Origin: Planctomycetota bacterium
GTDB lineage: Bacteria > Planctomycetota > MHYJ01 > JACPRB01
DNA: 49,256 nt
Direction: 5' to 3'
NCBI GenBank assembly: GCA_016209705.1
Contig: JACQVR010000045.1
Location: 1-49,256, forward strand
This document shows positions 23,364-32,898 of this stretch, piece after piece; within the stretch, counting starts at the first letter, position 1; the number at the start of each line of letters is the position of its first letter. The position numbers were made by a program, and so were the translations under genes. The notes below the pieces were generated by a model. It searched no databases, was not told the origin of the DNA, and saw nothing but the letters and a program-made list of their open reading frames with translations.

Positions 23364-25856
23364 TCATCGCCGCAGCGCCATTCGTGCCAGGTGGGCCGCG
23401 TAATTCTCGGCGCATTCTTCCAGGTACGTCTTCAGGGCCGCCGTGACCGCCTCGCTACGGGGCATTTCCATCAGGAGCAGCACGGCGCGGACGCGGCCGA
23501 GATCGGTCTCTTTCCGCAGCGCATTCAATGTCTCTCGCAACGCGGCCTGAAGGTGCGTCGAGTGACCCGCGCCGCCTTCAAGCTGCTGGGTGATCCACGC
23601 CTGGATCGCGTCGCGTTCCCGACCCAGGGCAAGCAATTCTTCCTGGGCCTGTCCCCGCGCGGCCGGATCGTCGCCATCCATCGCGTCGGCGATTTTTTTC
23701 AACCGATGTCGCGTCTCCGGAGTGAGTTCATCCGCGGGCGCCGGTCGCGGGGGATGTGCCTTCAGCAAATCCGGCAGCACCACCTCCCCCAGCGCCACAA
23801 GCCGTTCCTGGGCTTCGCAGTAACGCTCGTAATCGGGTGCCCTCAAATCGCGCAGAACCTTGCGCAAGGATTCATGGTCTTCTTTCGCTTTCCAGGAGGA
23901 CGCCCATTCAGCCGCCTTTCGCCGATAGAGAAGGCCCGGATGCCATACCAGCACCGTCGTGTCGCTGGAGCCGGATATGAAGCGCCGTCCCCCGGCGCTG
24001 AACGCGACCGACCATACCGTGTTTTGATGTCCGTCAAACGTGCGCAGGCGCCGGCCCGTTTCCAGCTCCCACAGCATCACGGTATAATCCTCGCTTCCCG
24101 ACAAGGCGTATTTTCCGTCGGGACTGAAGGCGATGGACCTCACCCACCCCTGATGCCCTTCGAAGGTGCTCCGGCGCCGGCCCGTCTGGACGTCCCACAG
24201 CGTCAAGGCGTAGTCCTCGCTACCCGCCATGGCGTGCTTGCCGTCGGGACTGAACGCGATGGATTTCACCCATCCTTGATAGCCTTCGAGATCGCGCCGG
24301 TGTCGGCCCGTTTGGACGTCCCATAACGTCAGGATCCCATCTTCGCTTCCAGAAAGGGCAAGCTTTCCATCGGGGCTGAAGGCGACCGAGCTGACGAAGT
24401 GTTGATGTCCCTCGAACGCGCGCCGGAGCCGCCCGGTTTCGACATCCCACAGCGCGACGGTGGTGTCGAAGCTTCCCGACAGGGCGAGGCTCCCGTCGGG
24501 ACTGAAGGCGACGGAACTCACGTAGTCTTTATGTCCTTCGAACGCGCGCAGTCGCCGGCCGCTCTCCACCTCCCACAGCGCCAGGGTACGGTCTCCGCTT
24601 CCCGACAGAGCGCGCCTGCCGTCAGGACTGAACGCGACCGAGCTGACGAAATCCTGATGTCCCTCGAACGTGCGTAGTCGACGGCCCGTCTCGGCGTCCC
24701 ATAGCGCCACGGTATGGTCCTCGCTTCCCGACAGGGCGAGCTTCCCGTCGGGGCTGAGCGCGACGGACTTCACGTAGTCCTGATGCGCCTCGAACTCGGT
24801 CCGTCGCCGGCCCGTTTCGACGTCCCACAACGCCAGGGTGTTGTCCTCGCTTCCCGACAGAGCGAGCTTGCCGTCGGGGCTGAAAGCGACCGATCTCACG
24901 TGGTCTTTATGTCCTTCAAGCACGCGCAAGCGCCGGCCGCTCTGCACCTCCCACAGCGCCAAGGTCTTGTCATGGCTTCCCGACAGAGCGAGCTTGCCGT
25001 CGGGGCTGAAGGCAACCGACCTCGCGTGGTCTTTATGTCCTTCAAACAGCCGCAAGCGCCGCCCGCTTTGCACCTCCCACAGGGTCACCGTATGGTCGGC
25101 GCTGCCCGACAGAGCCAACTTCCCGTCGGGGCTGAAGGCGACAGACCACACCGTGCCTTGGTGTCCCTTGAAAGCGCTCCGTCGTTGGCCCGTCTCCACA
25201 TCCCACAGCGCCAGCGTGTGGTCCGTGCCTCCCGACAAGGCGAGCGTTCCGTCGGGACTGAAAGCGACGGACATCACCCAGCCTGGGCGGGACTCGAAGG
25301 TGCGCAGGCGGCGGCCGGTCGCGACATCCCATAGGGCCAGGGTACCATCCTCGCTTCCGGACAAGGCGCGCCTCCCGTCCGGGCTGAAATCGACGGACCA
25401 CACCGTGCCTCGATGTCCCTCGAACGCGCGTACGCGTCGGCCCGATTCCACTTCCCACAGGAGGAGGGTCTTGTCGTAGCTTCCCGACAAGGCATGCTTC
25501 CCATCCGGGCCGAACGTGAGGGAGGAGACGCCGTCGGCATGTCCCCGGAACGTGCGCAGGCGCCGGCCGGTCCCCACATCCCAGAGCGCCATGGTGTTCA
25601 GTTCGCTTCCCGACAGCGCGTGAGTTCCGTCCGGGCTGAACGCCACGTTGGGAATGCCCCCCATGGGCCTCCAGCGAACGGTTCCCAGTCGAGCCGTGGC
25701 TCCGTCCGGCAGAGGATCTCCGTGGCGATCCGTGCGTTCTTCCTGTTTCGCGCCGCTCGCGAGAAGAGGAGGAACCAGGACCGTGATCACCGATGCCAAA
25801 ACAACGTTCGCGTGCAGCACGAGTTTTCGCTCCTGAGCCATGCCCCCCGCCGCCAT
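23364..25856 (-). CDS. WD40 repeat protein with 14 blades and a helical C-terminal region
   Basis: An 830-residue protein. An N-terminal hydrophobic stretch (VVLASVITVLVPPLL) is followed by the planctomycete lead-in DRHGDPLPDGATARLGTVRW. Then come 14 WD40 units, nearly all of exactly 42 residues (VxSVAFSPDGKLALSGSxD, TLALWDVxTGRRLR, FEGH), i.e. two seven-bladed propellers. The last 190 residues are helical with a repeat-like Ala/Leu pattern (RGQAQEELLALG, LARMALRR). Such proteins serve as interaction platforms and often accompany kinases in planctomycetes. The start is either 25856 or the inner Met at 25841; neither has a strong ribosome site. The DNA repeats every 126 bases. Confidence 0.85.
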   Translation of the reverse strand: MAAGGMAQERKLVLHANVVLASVITVLVPPLLASGAKQEERTDRHGDPLPDGATARLGTVRWRPMGGIPNVAFSPDGTHALSGSELNTMALWDVGTGRRLRTFRGHADGVSSLTFGPDGKHALSGSYDKTLLLWEVESGRRVRAFEGHRGTVWSVDFSPDGRRALSGSEDGTLALWDVATGRRLRTFESRPGWVMSVAFSPDGTLALSGGTDHTLALWDVETGQRRSAFKGHQGTVWSVAFSPDGKLALSGSADHTVTLWEVQSGRRLRLFEGHKDHARSVAFSPDGKLALSGSHDKTLALWEVQSGRRLRVLEGHKDHVRSVAFSPDGKLALSGSEDNTLALWDVETGRRRTEFEAHQDYVKSVALSPDGKLALSGSEDHTVALWDAETGRRLRTFEGHQDFVSSVAFSPDGRRALSGSGDRTLALWEVESGRRLRAFEGHKDYVSSVAFSPDGSLALSGSFDTTVALWDVETGRLRRAFEGHQHFVSSVAFSPDGKLALSGSEDGILTLWDVQTGRHRRDLEGYQGWVKSIAFSPDGKHAMAGSEDYALTLWDVQTGRRRSTFEGHQGWVRSIAFSPDGKYALSGSEDYTVMLWELETGRRLRTFDGHQNTVWSVAFSAGGRRFISGSSDTTVLVWHPGLLYRRKAAEWASSWKAKEDHESLRKVLRDLRAPDYERYCEAQERLVALGEVVLPDLLKAHPPRPAPADELTPETRHRLKKIADAMDGDDPAARGQAQEELLALGRERDAIQAWITQQLEGGAGHSTHLQAALRETLNALRKETDLGRVRAVLLLMEMPRSEAVTAALKTYLEECAENYAAHLARMALRR

Positions 25857-25966
25857 GGCCTTCGACCGGCTTCGAGCGTGCGGAGGAGCCGGGAGTTCAC
25901 GGAGAAAGAACTTACCACCCAGTCACGGAGCCACGGAGAAGATTATGAGGGGGAGTGCCACGACGG

Positions 25967-26020
25967 CCTAGGAGATTGTCGGGATAGTGGAGATATGGAG
26001 ATGTGCCGTACCACACATTG
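25967..26020. repeat. 55 bp repeat, copy 2 (solo)
   Basis: Near-identical to 7447-7501 (CCTAGGAGATTGTCGGGAT to GTACCACACATTG) and in the same orientation, but with no transposase beside it. Further ATATCTCGACA-type units follow to about 26080, right where the truncated surface protein begins, so this element probably replaced that gene's 5' end. Just upstream (25885-25960) are CACGGAG units like those of the 23049 repeat. Confidence 0.6.
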
Positions 26021-26094
26021 GGGTCTTATCACCTGCATCCCCTATATCTCGACATCCCCTTGAATATCTCGACACGCTCCTAGCGTCTCGGTCT

Positions 26095-27477
26095 TTTGCA
26101 GAAGATCTTGCTCCCGTGCCGGGCAGCGTTCTGGTCGCTCCGCCGCCGGAGGTCGTGGTGACCTTGAGCAACGTGGCCGATTCGATTACCGTGGGAAGCA
26201 TATCGGTAATCCTGAGCCGGGCGGGCCTGGACGGAATGATCGGCACCGGGGATGACGTGATCGTCATCCCGGCCTCGGTCACCCTCACGGGTTCGAACAC
26301 CATTCGCGTGGATTTGACCGGCATCGTCTTGCCCGACGACGTCTATCAGATTCGTGTTCGAGGCGACGAAGTAGCGATTCCCGGGCGGATTTCGTACTGG
26401 AAGCTGGACGAAGGCACGGGCTCGACGACGGCCGACTCCTCGGACGGCGGCTACCCCGGCACGATCGTCGGCGCGAGCTGGACCACCGGCCGACTCGGCA
26501 ACGCGCTCAGCTTCAACGGCGTCGACAACCACGTGACGACGGGCGCTTCGAGCGTTTCCGTGCCTTGGACCGCCGCCCTGTGGGTGTCTCGCGAGGATTC
26601 ATCGTGGGTGGACTCCCGCTTGTTGGATGGGGACACGTACTCCGCGGAAAGCACGTCGCTGCGCCTGGAGCAGTACAACAATACGAACAAGGTCGGCTTC
26701 ACGCAGTATACCGTAGGCGATTACGAGTTCGACTACACGGCGCCGATCGGCGAATGGACTCATTTGACGTTCGTCGGGCAAGCGAGCGGGACATCGCTCC
26801 ATGTCAACGGCCTTCCGGTGGGCAACCATTCCGCCAGCATCAGCCTTTCCCGATACCATCTCGGAAACCAAACGTTTAAAGGGATTCTCGACGATGTGCG
26901 CCTCTACGACCGGGTCCTGACCAGTACGGAAATCCTGGCGCTGGCGCGTCTGGGAGGGGCCGTTCGCGACACGGCCGGCGCTTTGTTGGACGGCGAATTT
27001 GACGGCGCGTTTCCCTCCGGAGACGGCGTTCCCGGCGGCGATTTCGTGGCGACGTTTATGATCAACGCGAACGCGCCGCCGGCCCCGACCAACCTCGTCG
27101 CCGTGCCGCTCGACGGCCGGCAGATTGCGCTCGCCTGGCAAGACAACGCGAACAATGAAGAGGGTTACAAGATTGAACGCGGAGCGGACGATTCGAGTTT
27201 CGTCGAAATCGGCGCGACCGGTCCCGATGTCACGGCCTTCACCGACGCGGATATTTTAAGCGTCTCTGCCTATTTCTACAGAGTGCGGGCCTATAACGCG
27301 GCGGGTAACAGCGGTTACAGCAATATCGCCAGCGCGAGTCCCCTTCGGATCGGGAGCGGCGGACGTTGCGGTTCGGTGGGGCTCGAGGGGCTGCTTCCCT
27401 TCGCCGCGCTTTGGCTCTTCCGCCGGCGGATCGAAAGGCGCGCGCGCCGCCAAGGAGCGCGTCATTTCAAGCGATAG
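26095..27477 (+). pseudogene. 5'-truncated surface protein: Ig-like domain interrupted by LamG, then FnIII and anchor
   Basis: Recognisable protein begins around 26110 in the middle of an Ig-like domain (SVLVAPPPEVVVTLSNVADS to VYQIRVRGD). A LamG/concanavalin-like domain follows (about 26388-26950: SYWKLDEGTG, LSFNGVDNHV, WTHLTFVGQ, LDDVRLYDRVL). The Ig-like domain then resumes (VRDTAGALLDGEF, GGDFVATFMIN), then an FnIII domain (PAPTNLVAVPLDGRQIALAW) and the anchor: GGRCGS, helix LLPFAALWLF and RRRIERRARR. An ATG at 25987 opens the frame, but the first 35 residues are repeat DNA and no signal peptide exists, so the gene probably lost its 5' end. Stop overlaps the convergent WD40 gene by 16 bases. 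Confidence 0.65.
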
Positions 27478-30266
27478 ACGGTTACCGTGGTGTTGATGTT
27501 GCCTACCAGGACGGTCTCGCCGCAAATCGCCACGCTGCTCGGACCGCCGTCGGCGAGGATGGAGTCGAGCTCCCGCCCCGTGGCGACCTCCCACAGTCTG
27601 AGCGTGGCGTCGCCGCCGGCCGATACGGCGCGCTTGCCGTCGGAACTGATGCCCACGGAAAAGACCGCGTCGCCGTGACCGGTCCACGTGGCGATCTCTT
27701 TGCCGGTCGCGACGTCCCAGAGCTTGAGCGTCGCGTCCTGACTTCCCGAAAGGGCGCGCTTGCCGTCGGGACTGAAGGTGACGGAGGTCACCGCGCCCTT
27801 ATGCCCTCTCCACGTGGCGACCTCCTTGCCCGTGGAGACGTCCCAGAGCTTGAGCGTCCGGTCCTGGCTCCCCGAGAGGGCGCGCTTGCCGTCGGGACTG
27901 AAGACGACGGAGCTCACCGCGCCGCTGTGGCCCTTCCATGTCGCGATTTCCTTGCCCGTGCCGGTCTCCCACAATTTGATCGTCGCGTCCCAACTCCCGG
28001 TGAGCGCGCGGGAGCCGTCGGGACTGAAGGCGACGGAGTACACCGACAGTTGATGGCCCTTCCACGTGGCGATTTCCCGGCCGGTCGCCACGTCCCAGTA
28101 CTTCACGCTGGCGTCGCCGCTCCCCGAGAGGCCGTGCGTTCCGTCCGGACTGAGGGCCACGGCGTACACCGAAAGATCGTGCCCTCTCCACGTGGCGACC
28201 TCCTTGCCGGTCGCCACCTCCCAGAATTTCAGCGTCGCGTCCCCGCTGCCCGAGAGGGCGCGCCGCCCGTCGGGACTGAACGCGACGCTGAAGACAAAAT
28301 GGTCATGACCCTTCCAGACGGCGATCTCCTTGCCGGTCGCGACGTCCCAGAGCTTGAGCGTCTGGTCGCGGCTCCCCGAGAGGACGTGCTTGCCGTCGGG
28401 ACCGAAGGCGACGCAGGAAACCGCCGCCCCATGACCTTTCCACGTGGCGACCTCCTTGCCCGTGGCGACGTCCCACAACTTGATGGTCTTGTCCAGGCTG
28501 CCCGAAAGCGCGCGCGTGCCGTCGGGACTGAACGCGACGCAATAAACCGAGAGGCCGTGCCCCGTCCACGTGGCGATCTCCTTGCCGGTCGCGACGGTCC
28601 AGAGCTTCAGCGTCGTGTCGCCGCTTCCCGAGAGCGCGCGCGATCCGTCCGGACTGAAGGCGACGGAGGTCACGGCGGCCTCGTGTCCTTTCCAGGTGGC
28701 GATTTCGGTGCCAGTGGAAACGTCCCACAGCTTGAGGGTGGTGTCCTGACTGCCCGAAAGCGCGCGCTTGCCGTCCGGACTGAACGCGACGGCATACACC
28801 GCGTCGCTGTGGCCCTTCCACGTCGCGATCTCCTCGCCCGTGGAAAGGTCCCAGAGTTTCAACGTCGCGTCCTGGCTTCCGGAGAGGACGCGGCGACCGT
28901 CGGGACTGAACGCGACGGCGTAGACCGAGAGACTATGTCCTTTCCAGGTAGCCGTCTCCTTGCCGCTGGTGACGTCCCAGAGTTTGAGGGAGGCGTCTTC
29001 GCTGCCGGAGAGGGCGTGCCGGCCGTCGGGACTGAACGCGATCGAAGAGACGACGCCGCGATGCCCTCTCCACGTGGCGATTTCCTTTCCCGTGGCGGTT
29101 TGTTCGCTCGCGGCGACCTCCCAGAATTTGAGCGTCATGTCGCCGCTTCCCGACAAGGCGCGCGTGCCGTCCGGATTCGAGGCGACGGAATAGACCGCAA
29201 GGCTATGTCCCTTCCATGCGGTGATCTCCTTGCCGGTCGCGACGTCCCAGTGCTTGAGCGTCGCATCCTGACTTCCCGACAACGCGGTCTTGCCGTCGGG
29301 ACCGAAGGCGACGGAATAGACCGAGAGGCCGTGCCCCTTCCAGGTGGCGACCTCCTTGCCCGTGGCGGCGTCCCAGAGCTTGAGGGTCTTGTCCTGGCTC
29401 CCCGAAAGGGCATATGTGCCGGTCGCATTGAACGTGACGGAACAGACCGAGAGAACGTGTCCCTCCCAGGTGGCGAGCTCCTTGCCGGCGGCGACGTCCC
29501 AGAGTTTGAGCGTCCGGTCTTGACTCCCTGATAGGGCGCGCTTTCCGTCGGGACTGAAGGCGACGGACATGACCGGATCATTGTGGCCCTTCCACGTGGC
29601 GATTTCCTTGCCGCCGGCGACGTCCCACAGCTTCAGCGTGGCGTCTTGACTTCCCGATAGGGCGCGCTTTCCGTCGGGGCTGAAGGCGACCGACGAGACC
29701 GCGCCGCCGTGGCCCTTCCATGTCGCGATTTCCTTGCCGGCGGCGACGTCCCAGAGTCGGAGGGTGGTGTCCTGGCTTCCGGAGAGGGCGCGCTTGCCAT
29801 CCGGGCTGATAGCCAGCGAAAGCACGGGCCCCTCATGGCCCTTCCAGGTGGCAACTTCCTTGTTGGTGGCGACATCCCACAGCTTGAGCGTCATGTCGTG
29901 GCTTCCCGAGAGGGCGTGCTTTCCGTCGCGGCTGAAGGCGACGGATGAAACGGCATCGGAGTGCCCCCTCCAGGTCGCGATTTCCCGGCCTCTGGCGACT
30001 TCCCAGAGTTTGATCGTCATGTCCTGGCTTCCGGACAGGGCGCGCTTGCCGTCGGCGCTCCAGGCGACGCTGTTCACCTCGCGCATATGCCTGAAGCGCC
30101 GCGTCCCCAGGATATTGACCAGTTCGAGATGGCCTTTTTTCGACCGCGCGATCGCTTCCGGAACGGGGCCGGCGAAGTTCTCCTTCCTCCAGTCCGAATC
30201 CTGGACCGTCGCCGGCCGGTCCGCCAGAGCGATGGGAATGAACGCGGCGAGGAGGAAAGGTCGCAT
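27462..30266 (-). CDS. WD40 repeat protein with 21 blades
   Basis: A 934-residue protein. A short signal-like start (MRPFLLAAFIPIALA) and about 45 residues lead into 21 WD40 units, which equals three seven-bladed propellers. Nineteen units are 42 residues (VSSVAFSPDGKRALSGSQD, TLKLWDVATGKEIATWKGH). Unit 8 has six extra residues (SEQTATGKE, where part of the unit is repeated) and the last unit is degenerate. Predicted to be exported and to act as a binding scaffold. The high similarity between units suggests recent tandem growth, and the 126-base DNA period makes this region prone to assembly error. It ends overlapping the convergent LamG gene. Confidence 0.88.
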   Translation of the reverse strand: MRPFLLAAFIPIALADRPATVQDSDWRKENFAGPVPEAIARSKKGHLELVNILGTRRFRHMREVNSVAWSADGKRALSGSQDMTIKLWEVARGREIATWRGHSDAVSSVAFSRDGKHALSGSHDMTLKLWDVATNKEVATWKGHEGPVLSLAISPDGKRALSGSQDTTLRLWDVAAGKEIATWKGHGGAVSSVAFSPDGKRALSGSQDATLKLWDVAGGKEIATWKGHNDPVMSVAFSPDGKRALSGSQDRTLKLWDVAAGKELATWEGHVLSVCSVTFNATGTYALSGSQDKTLKLWDAATGKEVATWKGHGLSVYSVAFGPDGKTALSGSQDATLKHWDVATGKEITAWKGHSLAVYSVASNPDGTRALSGSGDMTLKFWEVAASEQTATGKEIATWRGHRGVVSSIAFSPDGRHALSGSEDASLKLWDVTSGKETATWKGHSLSVYAVAFSPDGRRVLSGSQDATLKLWDLSTGEEIATWKGHSDAVYAVAFSPDGKRALSGSQDTTLKLWDVSTGTEIATWKGHEAAVTSVAFSPDGSRALSGSGDTTLKLWTVATGKEIATWTGHGLSVYCVAFSPDGTRALSGSLDKTIKLWDVATGKEVATWKGHGAAVSCVAFGPDGKHVLSGSRDQTLKLWDVATGKEIAVWKGHDHFVFSVAFSPDGRRALSGSGDATLKFWEVATGKEVATWRGHDLSVYAVALSPDGTHGLSGSGDASVKYWDVATGREIATWKGHQLSVYSVAFSPDGSRALTGSWDATIKLWETGTGKEIATWKGHSGAVSSVVFSPDGKRALSGSQDRTLKLWDVSTGKEVATWRGHKGAVTSVTFSPDGKRALSGSQDATLKLWDVATGKEIATWTGHGDAVFSVGISSDGKRAVSAGGDATLRLWEVATGRELDSILADGGPSSVAICGETVLVGNINTTVTVYRLK

Positions 30267-30390
30267 GCGGAGTCTCCCTTCATGCCGCGCCCCGGAACGG
30301 AAATAGACCTCCGGTTATTCCGGGGCGCGGAGTCCACCCATATGTATACGGGTCCCACATCTTTGACGCTTGGGGAGGCCCGACCGTTGA

Positions 30391-30636
30391 ATCAATTCGG
30401 CGCTGTCGCTAGTGGCGGGGACGACTTATTACGTTCAAGTTCGGGCGATCAGCGGACTCGGTTTAACGTCGCCGGCCTCTTCCAGCGACTGGGTCAAGGT
30501 GGTGGCGCCGCCGACGGATGGCGGCGGTGGGGGCGGGGGCTCCGGCGTGGTGAGCGGACCGTCCGTCACCGGCGCTTGGTTCGGGATGCTGGCCCTCTTG
30601 GCCTTGGCGGCGGGCCGGCGGACGATGCGGCGGTAG
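30391..30636 (+). pseudogene. Orphan C-terminal tail of a surface protein, second copy
   Basis: Encodes SALSLVAGTTYYVQVRAISGL, then an FnIII end, a Gly-rich linker and an anchor helix with basic end (AWFGMLALLALAAGRRTMRR). It closely matches the orphan tail at 362-612 and the tail of the kelch-like protein. A TGA at 30388-30390 closes the frame upstream, so no larger gene exists. Unlike its relatives the linker has lost the Cys (GGSGVVSG). A GTG at 30412 could start a 74-residue peptide, but a gene remnant is more likely. Confidence 0.6.
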
Positions 30637-30654
30637 CCCGCCGATTCATCGGGG

Positions 30655-32088
30655 CTACGGCCTGTTTCCTAACTCCGCCAGCTTCGACACCGCGTAGTGG
30701 AGAAAAGGCCTGATCCGCATGTTGTCCGGCGCCAGCCGCAGCGCGGCGAGCAGATCCTCCAACGCCTTCTCGTACTCTCCCGTGACGCAGTAGAGGACGC
30801 CTCGTTCGAACCGCGCGTCCCCGCTCGACGGATTCGCCTCGATCGCCTGCGTGTATTTCTCGAGCGCCTGGGCGAGGTTGCCCGATTTCTCGTGCGTCCG
30901 TCCTTCGCTCAGATGGCGCGACTCCGGGGCGGCCGCGACGTCCGTGGCCGCGGCATCCGGTACGTTCCGGCCCACGGCGGACGGCAAATAGCCCAGGGCC
31001 AATCCGATCATGGCGGCCGACGCGATGGCCAGGGGAATCCTCCATCCCGCGATTCGCTTCCCGGCTCGCGGGTCCGCCCACAGAATTTTTTCGAGCGAAT
31101 CGGCGAATTCCTCGCAGTCGCGGGATCGTTTCGCGGGATCGCGGCTCATCTCCTTCCGGACGATCGCGTCGACGGCGGGGGGAATCGACGGGCTCAACCT
31201 CGCCAGCGCCGGCGGGTCTTCCGCCGCGGCGCGCGCGATGACCTCCGAGGTTTGACCCGATCCGAAGGGTGGAGCGCCCGCGAGCAGCGTGTACAGCGTC
31301 GCCCCCAGCGAATAGAGGTCGCAGCGATGGTCGATCGCCGGGCCTCCGGCCCGGAGCAACTCGGGCGCCATGTAAGCCGGAGTCCCGACGCACGCTCCCT
31401 CCGCCAGCCGTTCGTTCAGCTCGACCAGACCCTGGGAGATGCCGAAGTCGACGACCGTGACGCGGATGCCGCGGGGCGCGGCGGGATCGCGCCGGAGCAG
31501 GATGTTGCCGGGTTTCAGGTCCCCGTGAAGCACGTGATGGGCATGGGCGTGATGGACGGCGCGCGCCGCCTGCTGGACCGCCTCGAGGGCTTCCTCGAGC
31601 GTCAGCCCCGCCTCTTCGAGCGGCACGCCGTCGATGAACGCCATGACGATGTAGTTCGGGCCGATCTCGTGGACCGGCACGATGCCGGGATGGTCGAAGC
31701 GCGCCAGGATGAGCGCTTCGTCGAGAAACTTCGCCAAATGCTCCTTCTTCGGGAACTTGATCGCGACGTAGCGGGAGAGTTCGAGGTCATACGCCAGCCA
31801 CACCTCGCCCAGCCCGCCGCGGCCGAGCCTTCGGATCCGGACGAAGTGATCGGTTCGATTGGCCGGATCCGCCTGCGCACGCCGGACCTCCTCGGGAATC
31901 CGCCCGCCGGGGATCACGTCGGGATCCTCGTGAAGCTCGGCGAGTTTCTCGCGGGTGATGAAGCCCTCATCGACGAGAATTTCCCCCAGCGGCCTTCCCG
32001 GGGAGAATCCGCGCAGGATCCGCGCTTCCTCGATCTGCTCGCGCGTCACGTAGCCCTTGGCCACGGCGACATTCCACAGGCGGGTCAC
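30655..32088 (-). CDS. Membrane-bound Ser/Thr protein kinase with TPR-like C-terminus
   Basis: A 477-residue Hanks-type kinase. Residues 1-55 are a helical segment like the N-domain of MshE/GspE ATPases (KGYVTREQIEEARILRG, GEILVDEGFIT). The kinase domain spans 84-335: glycine loop LGRGGLGEVW, Lys111 (VAIKFP), Glu124, catalytic loop HGDLKPGN (His-Gly-Asp instead of His-Arg-Asp), DFG at 214-216, and APE. A helix at about 351-371 is followed by TPR-like repeats (LAQALEKYTQAIEANPSS). Replacing Arg in HRD suggests activation-loop phosphorylation may not be needed. GTG start at 32088 overlaps the TGA of the sigma factor gene, so both are one operon. Confidence 0.9.
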   Translation of the reverse strand: MTRLWNVAVAKGYVTREQIEEARILRGFSPGRPLGEILVDEGFITREKLAELHEDPDVIPGGRIPEEVRRAQADPANRTDHFVRIRRLGRGGLGEVWLAYDLELSRYVAIKFPKKEHLAKFLDEALILARFDHPGIVPVHEIGPNYIVMAFIDGVPLEEAGLTLEEALEAVQQAARAVHHAHAHHVLHGDLKPGNILLRRDPAAPRGIRVTVVDFGISQGLVELNERLAEGACVGTPAYMAPELLRAGGPAIDHRCDLYSLGATLYTLLAGAPPFGSGQTSEVIARAAAEDPPALARLSPSIPPAVDAIVRKEMSRDPAKRSRDCEEFADSLEKILWADPRAGKRIAGWRIPLAIASAAMIGLALGYLPSAVGRNVPDAAATDVAAAPESRHLSEGRTHEKSGNLAQALEKYTQAIEANPSSGDARFERGVLYCVTGEYEKALEDLLAALRLAPDNMRIRPFLHYAVSKLAELGNRP

Positions 32089-32804
32089 GGGAAGAGGTCC
32101 TCAAGCTCCCGGCGCGCCGCTTCCGCGCCGCCGGCGTACTCGGCGATCAGTTCGAGAACGATCTCGCGCATCTTCGCGCGCGCCCATTTCAGGTAATTGC
32201 CCACATCATGGTACGGGATCGCGAGCCGCTCCGCGATCTGGGGATAGGGGAGCGCTTCCTCGGGTCGATCAGGCGGATAGTGCAATTGGAACGCCTCAAA
32301 ATGCTTCCTGCGATCTGAGGCGGCGCAGAATTCGCGCAGTCGATCCACGGCCGCCTTCAGGAGGCAGCGGGCCCAGTCTCGATCGAATCCTTCGACTCCC
32401 TGTTCCGCGGCAACCTCGGCGACCGCGGGATCGTCGATGGACACGACCCGCGCACCGCCTCCTCGCTTGAGGCGGCGCTCATCGCGGCGGCGATTCAGCA
32501 GGAAGTGCTTGAGCGCTGCCTTGATGAAATGACGGAAGCGTCCCTTGTCGGGCGCGAGGTCTTTGGAAAAGTCGCGTTCCAGCAGGCTGAGAAAGAATTC
32601 CTGCGTCAGGTCGTCCGCTTCCTCCGGATCGCGCGTCCATTGCCGAAAGATGACGCCGCGCACCACCGGCCAGTAAATCGAAAAAAGAACCTGGACCTGC
32701 TCCCGCGAACGAGCGGTCCCGGATTCCCGGATCTGGAGCAATCGGGTCCAGCGGGTCGTCGGGAAGCCTCCGCCGGTTGTCGAAAAAATAGTCTCCTTAC
32801 CCAC
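32085..32804 (-). CDS. ECF-like RNA polymerase sigma factor
   Basis: A 239-residue sigma-70 family factor of the planctomycete/acidobacterial kind. The opening TTGGGFPTTRWTRLLQIRES is typical; region 2 contains DDLTQEFFLSLLERDF and the KGRFRHFIKAALKHFLLNRRRDERR segment. Region 4 is near the end (YPQIAERLAIPYHDVGNYLKWARAKMREIV) and forms the helix-turn-helix for the -35 element. Overlap with the kinase gene makes a sigma-kinase pair, an arrangement common in planctomycetes, where the kinase presumably signals to the factor's pathway; the target genes are not known. Start is GTG at 32804 with a weak ribosome site. Confidence 0.88.
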   Translation of the reverse strand: MGKETIFSTTGGGFPTTRWTRLLQIRESGTARSREQVQVLFSIYWPVVRGVIFRQWTRDPEEADDLTQEFFLSLLERDFSKDLAPDKGRFRHFIKAALKHFLLNRRRDERRLKRGGGARVVSIDDPAVAEVAAEQGVEGFDRDWARCLLKAAVDRLREFCAASDRRKHFEAFQLHYPPDRPEEALPYPQIAERLAIPYHDVGNYLKWARAKMREIVLELIAEYAGGAEAARRELEDLFP

Positions 32805-32817
32805 CGCTTTCGCTCAC

Positions 32818-32846
32818 TTGAACCGCACTCGATGGTTCTTTATATA
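32818..32846 (+). promoter_or_regulatory. Predicted sigma-70-like promoter
   Basis: TTGAAC and TATATA are separated by exactly 17 bases, a near-consensus pair, in the gap between the divergent sigma factor gene and the exported-protein gene at 32899. Transcription would begin around 32853, leaving a leader of about 46 bases with GAAAGG before the ATG. This is a pattern match only. Confidence 0.4.
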
Positions 32847-32898
32847 GATACGTGACAACGTTAGATTTGAACAGGCGGTCGTCCTCGAAAGGCACCAG

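Noticed and set aside
23220..25334. Repeat-rich plus-strand frames opposite the 14-blade WD40 gene, and a possible CRISPR-like array
   Set aside because: The 126-base periodicity is coding (42-residue blades); there are no short identical repeats with unique spacers.
27366..29531. A 721-codon plus-strand frame with regular repeats
   Set aside because: It is the antisense of the 21-blade WD40 gene; its periodicity comes from the 126-base repeat of that gene.
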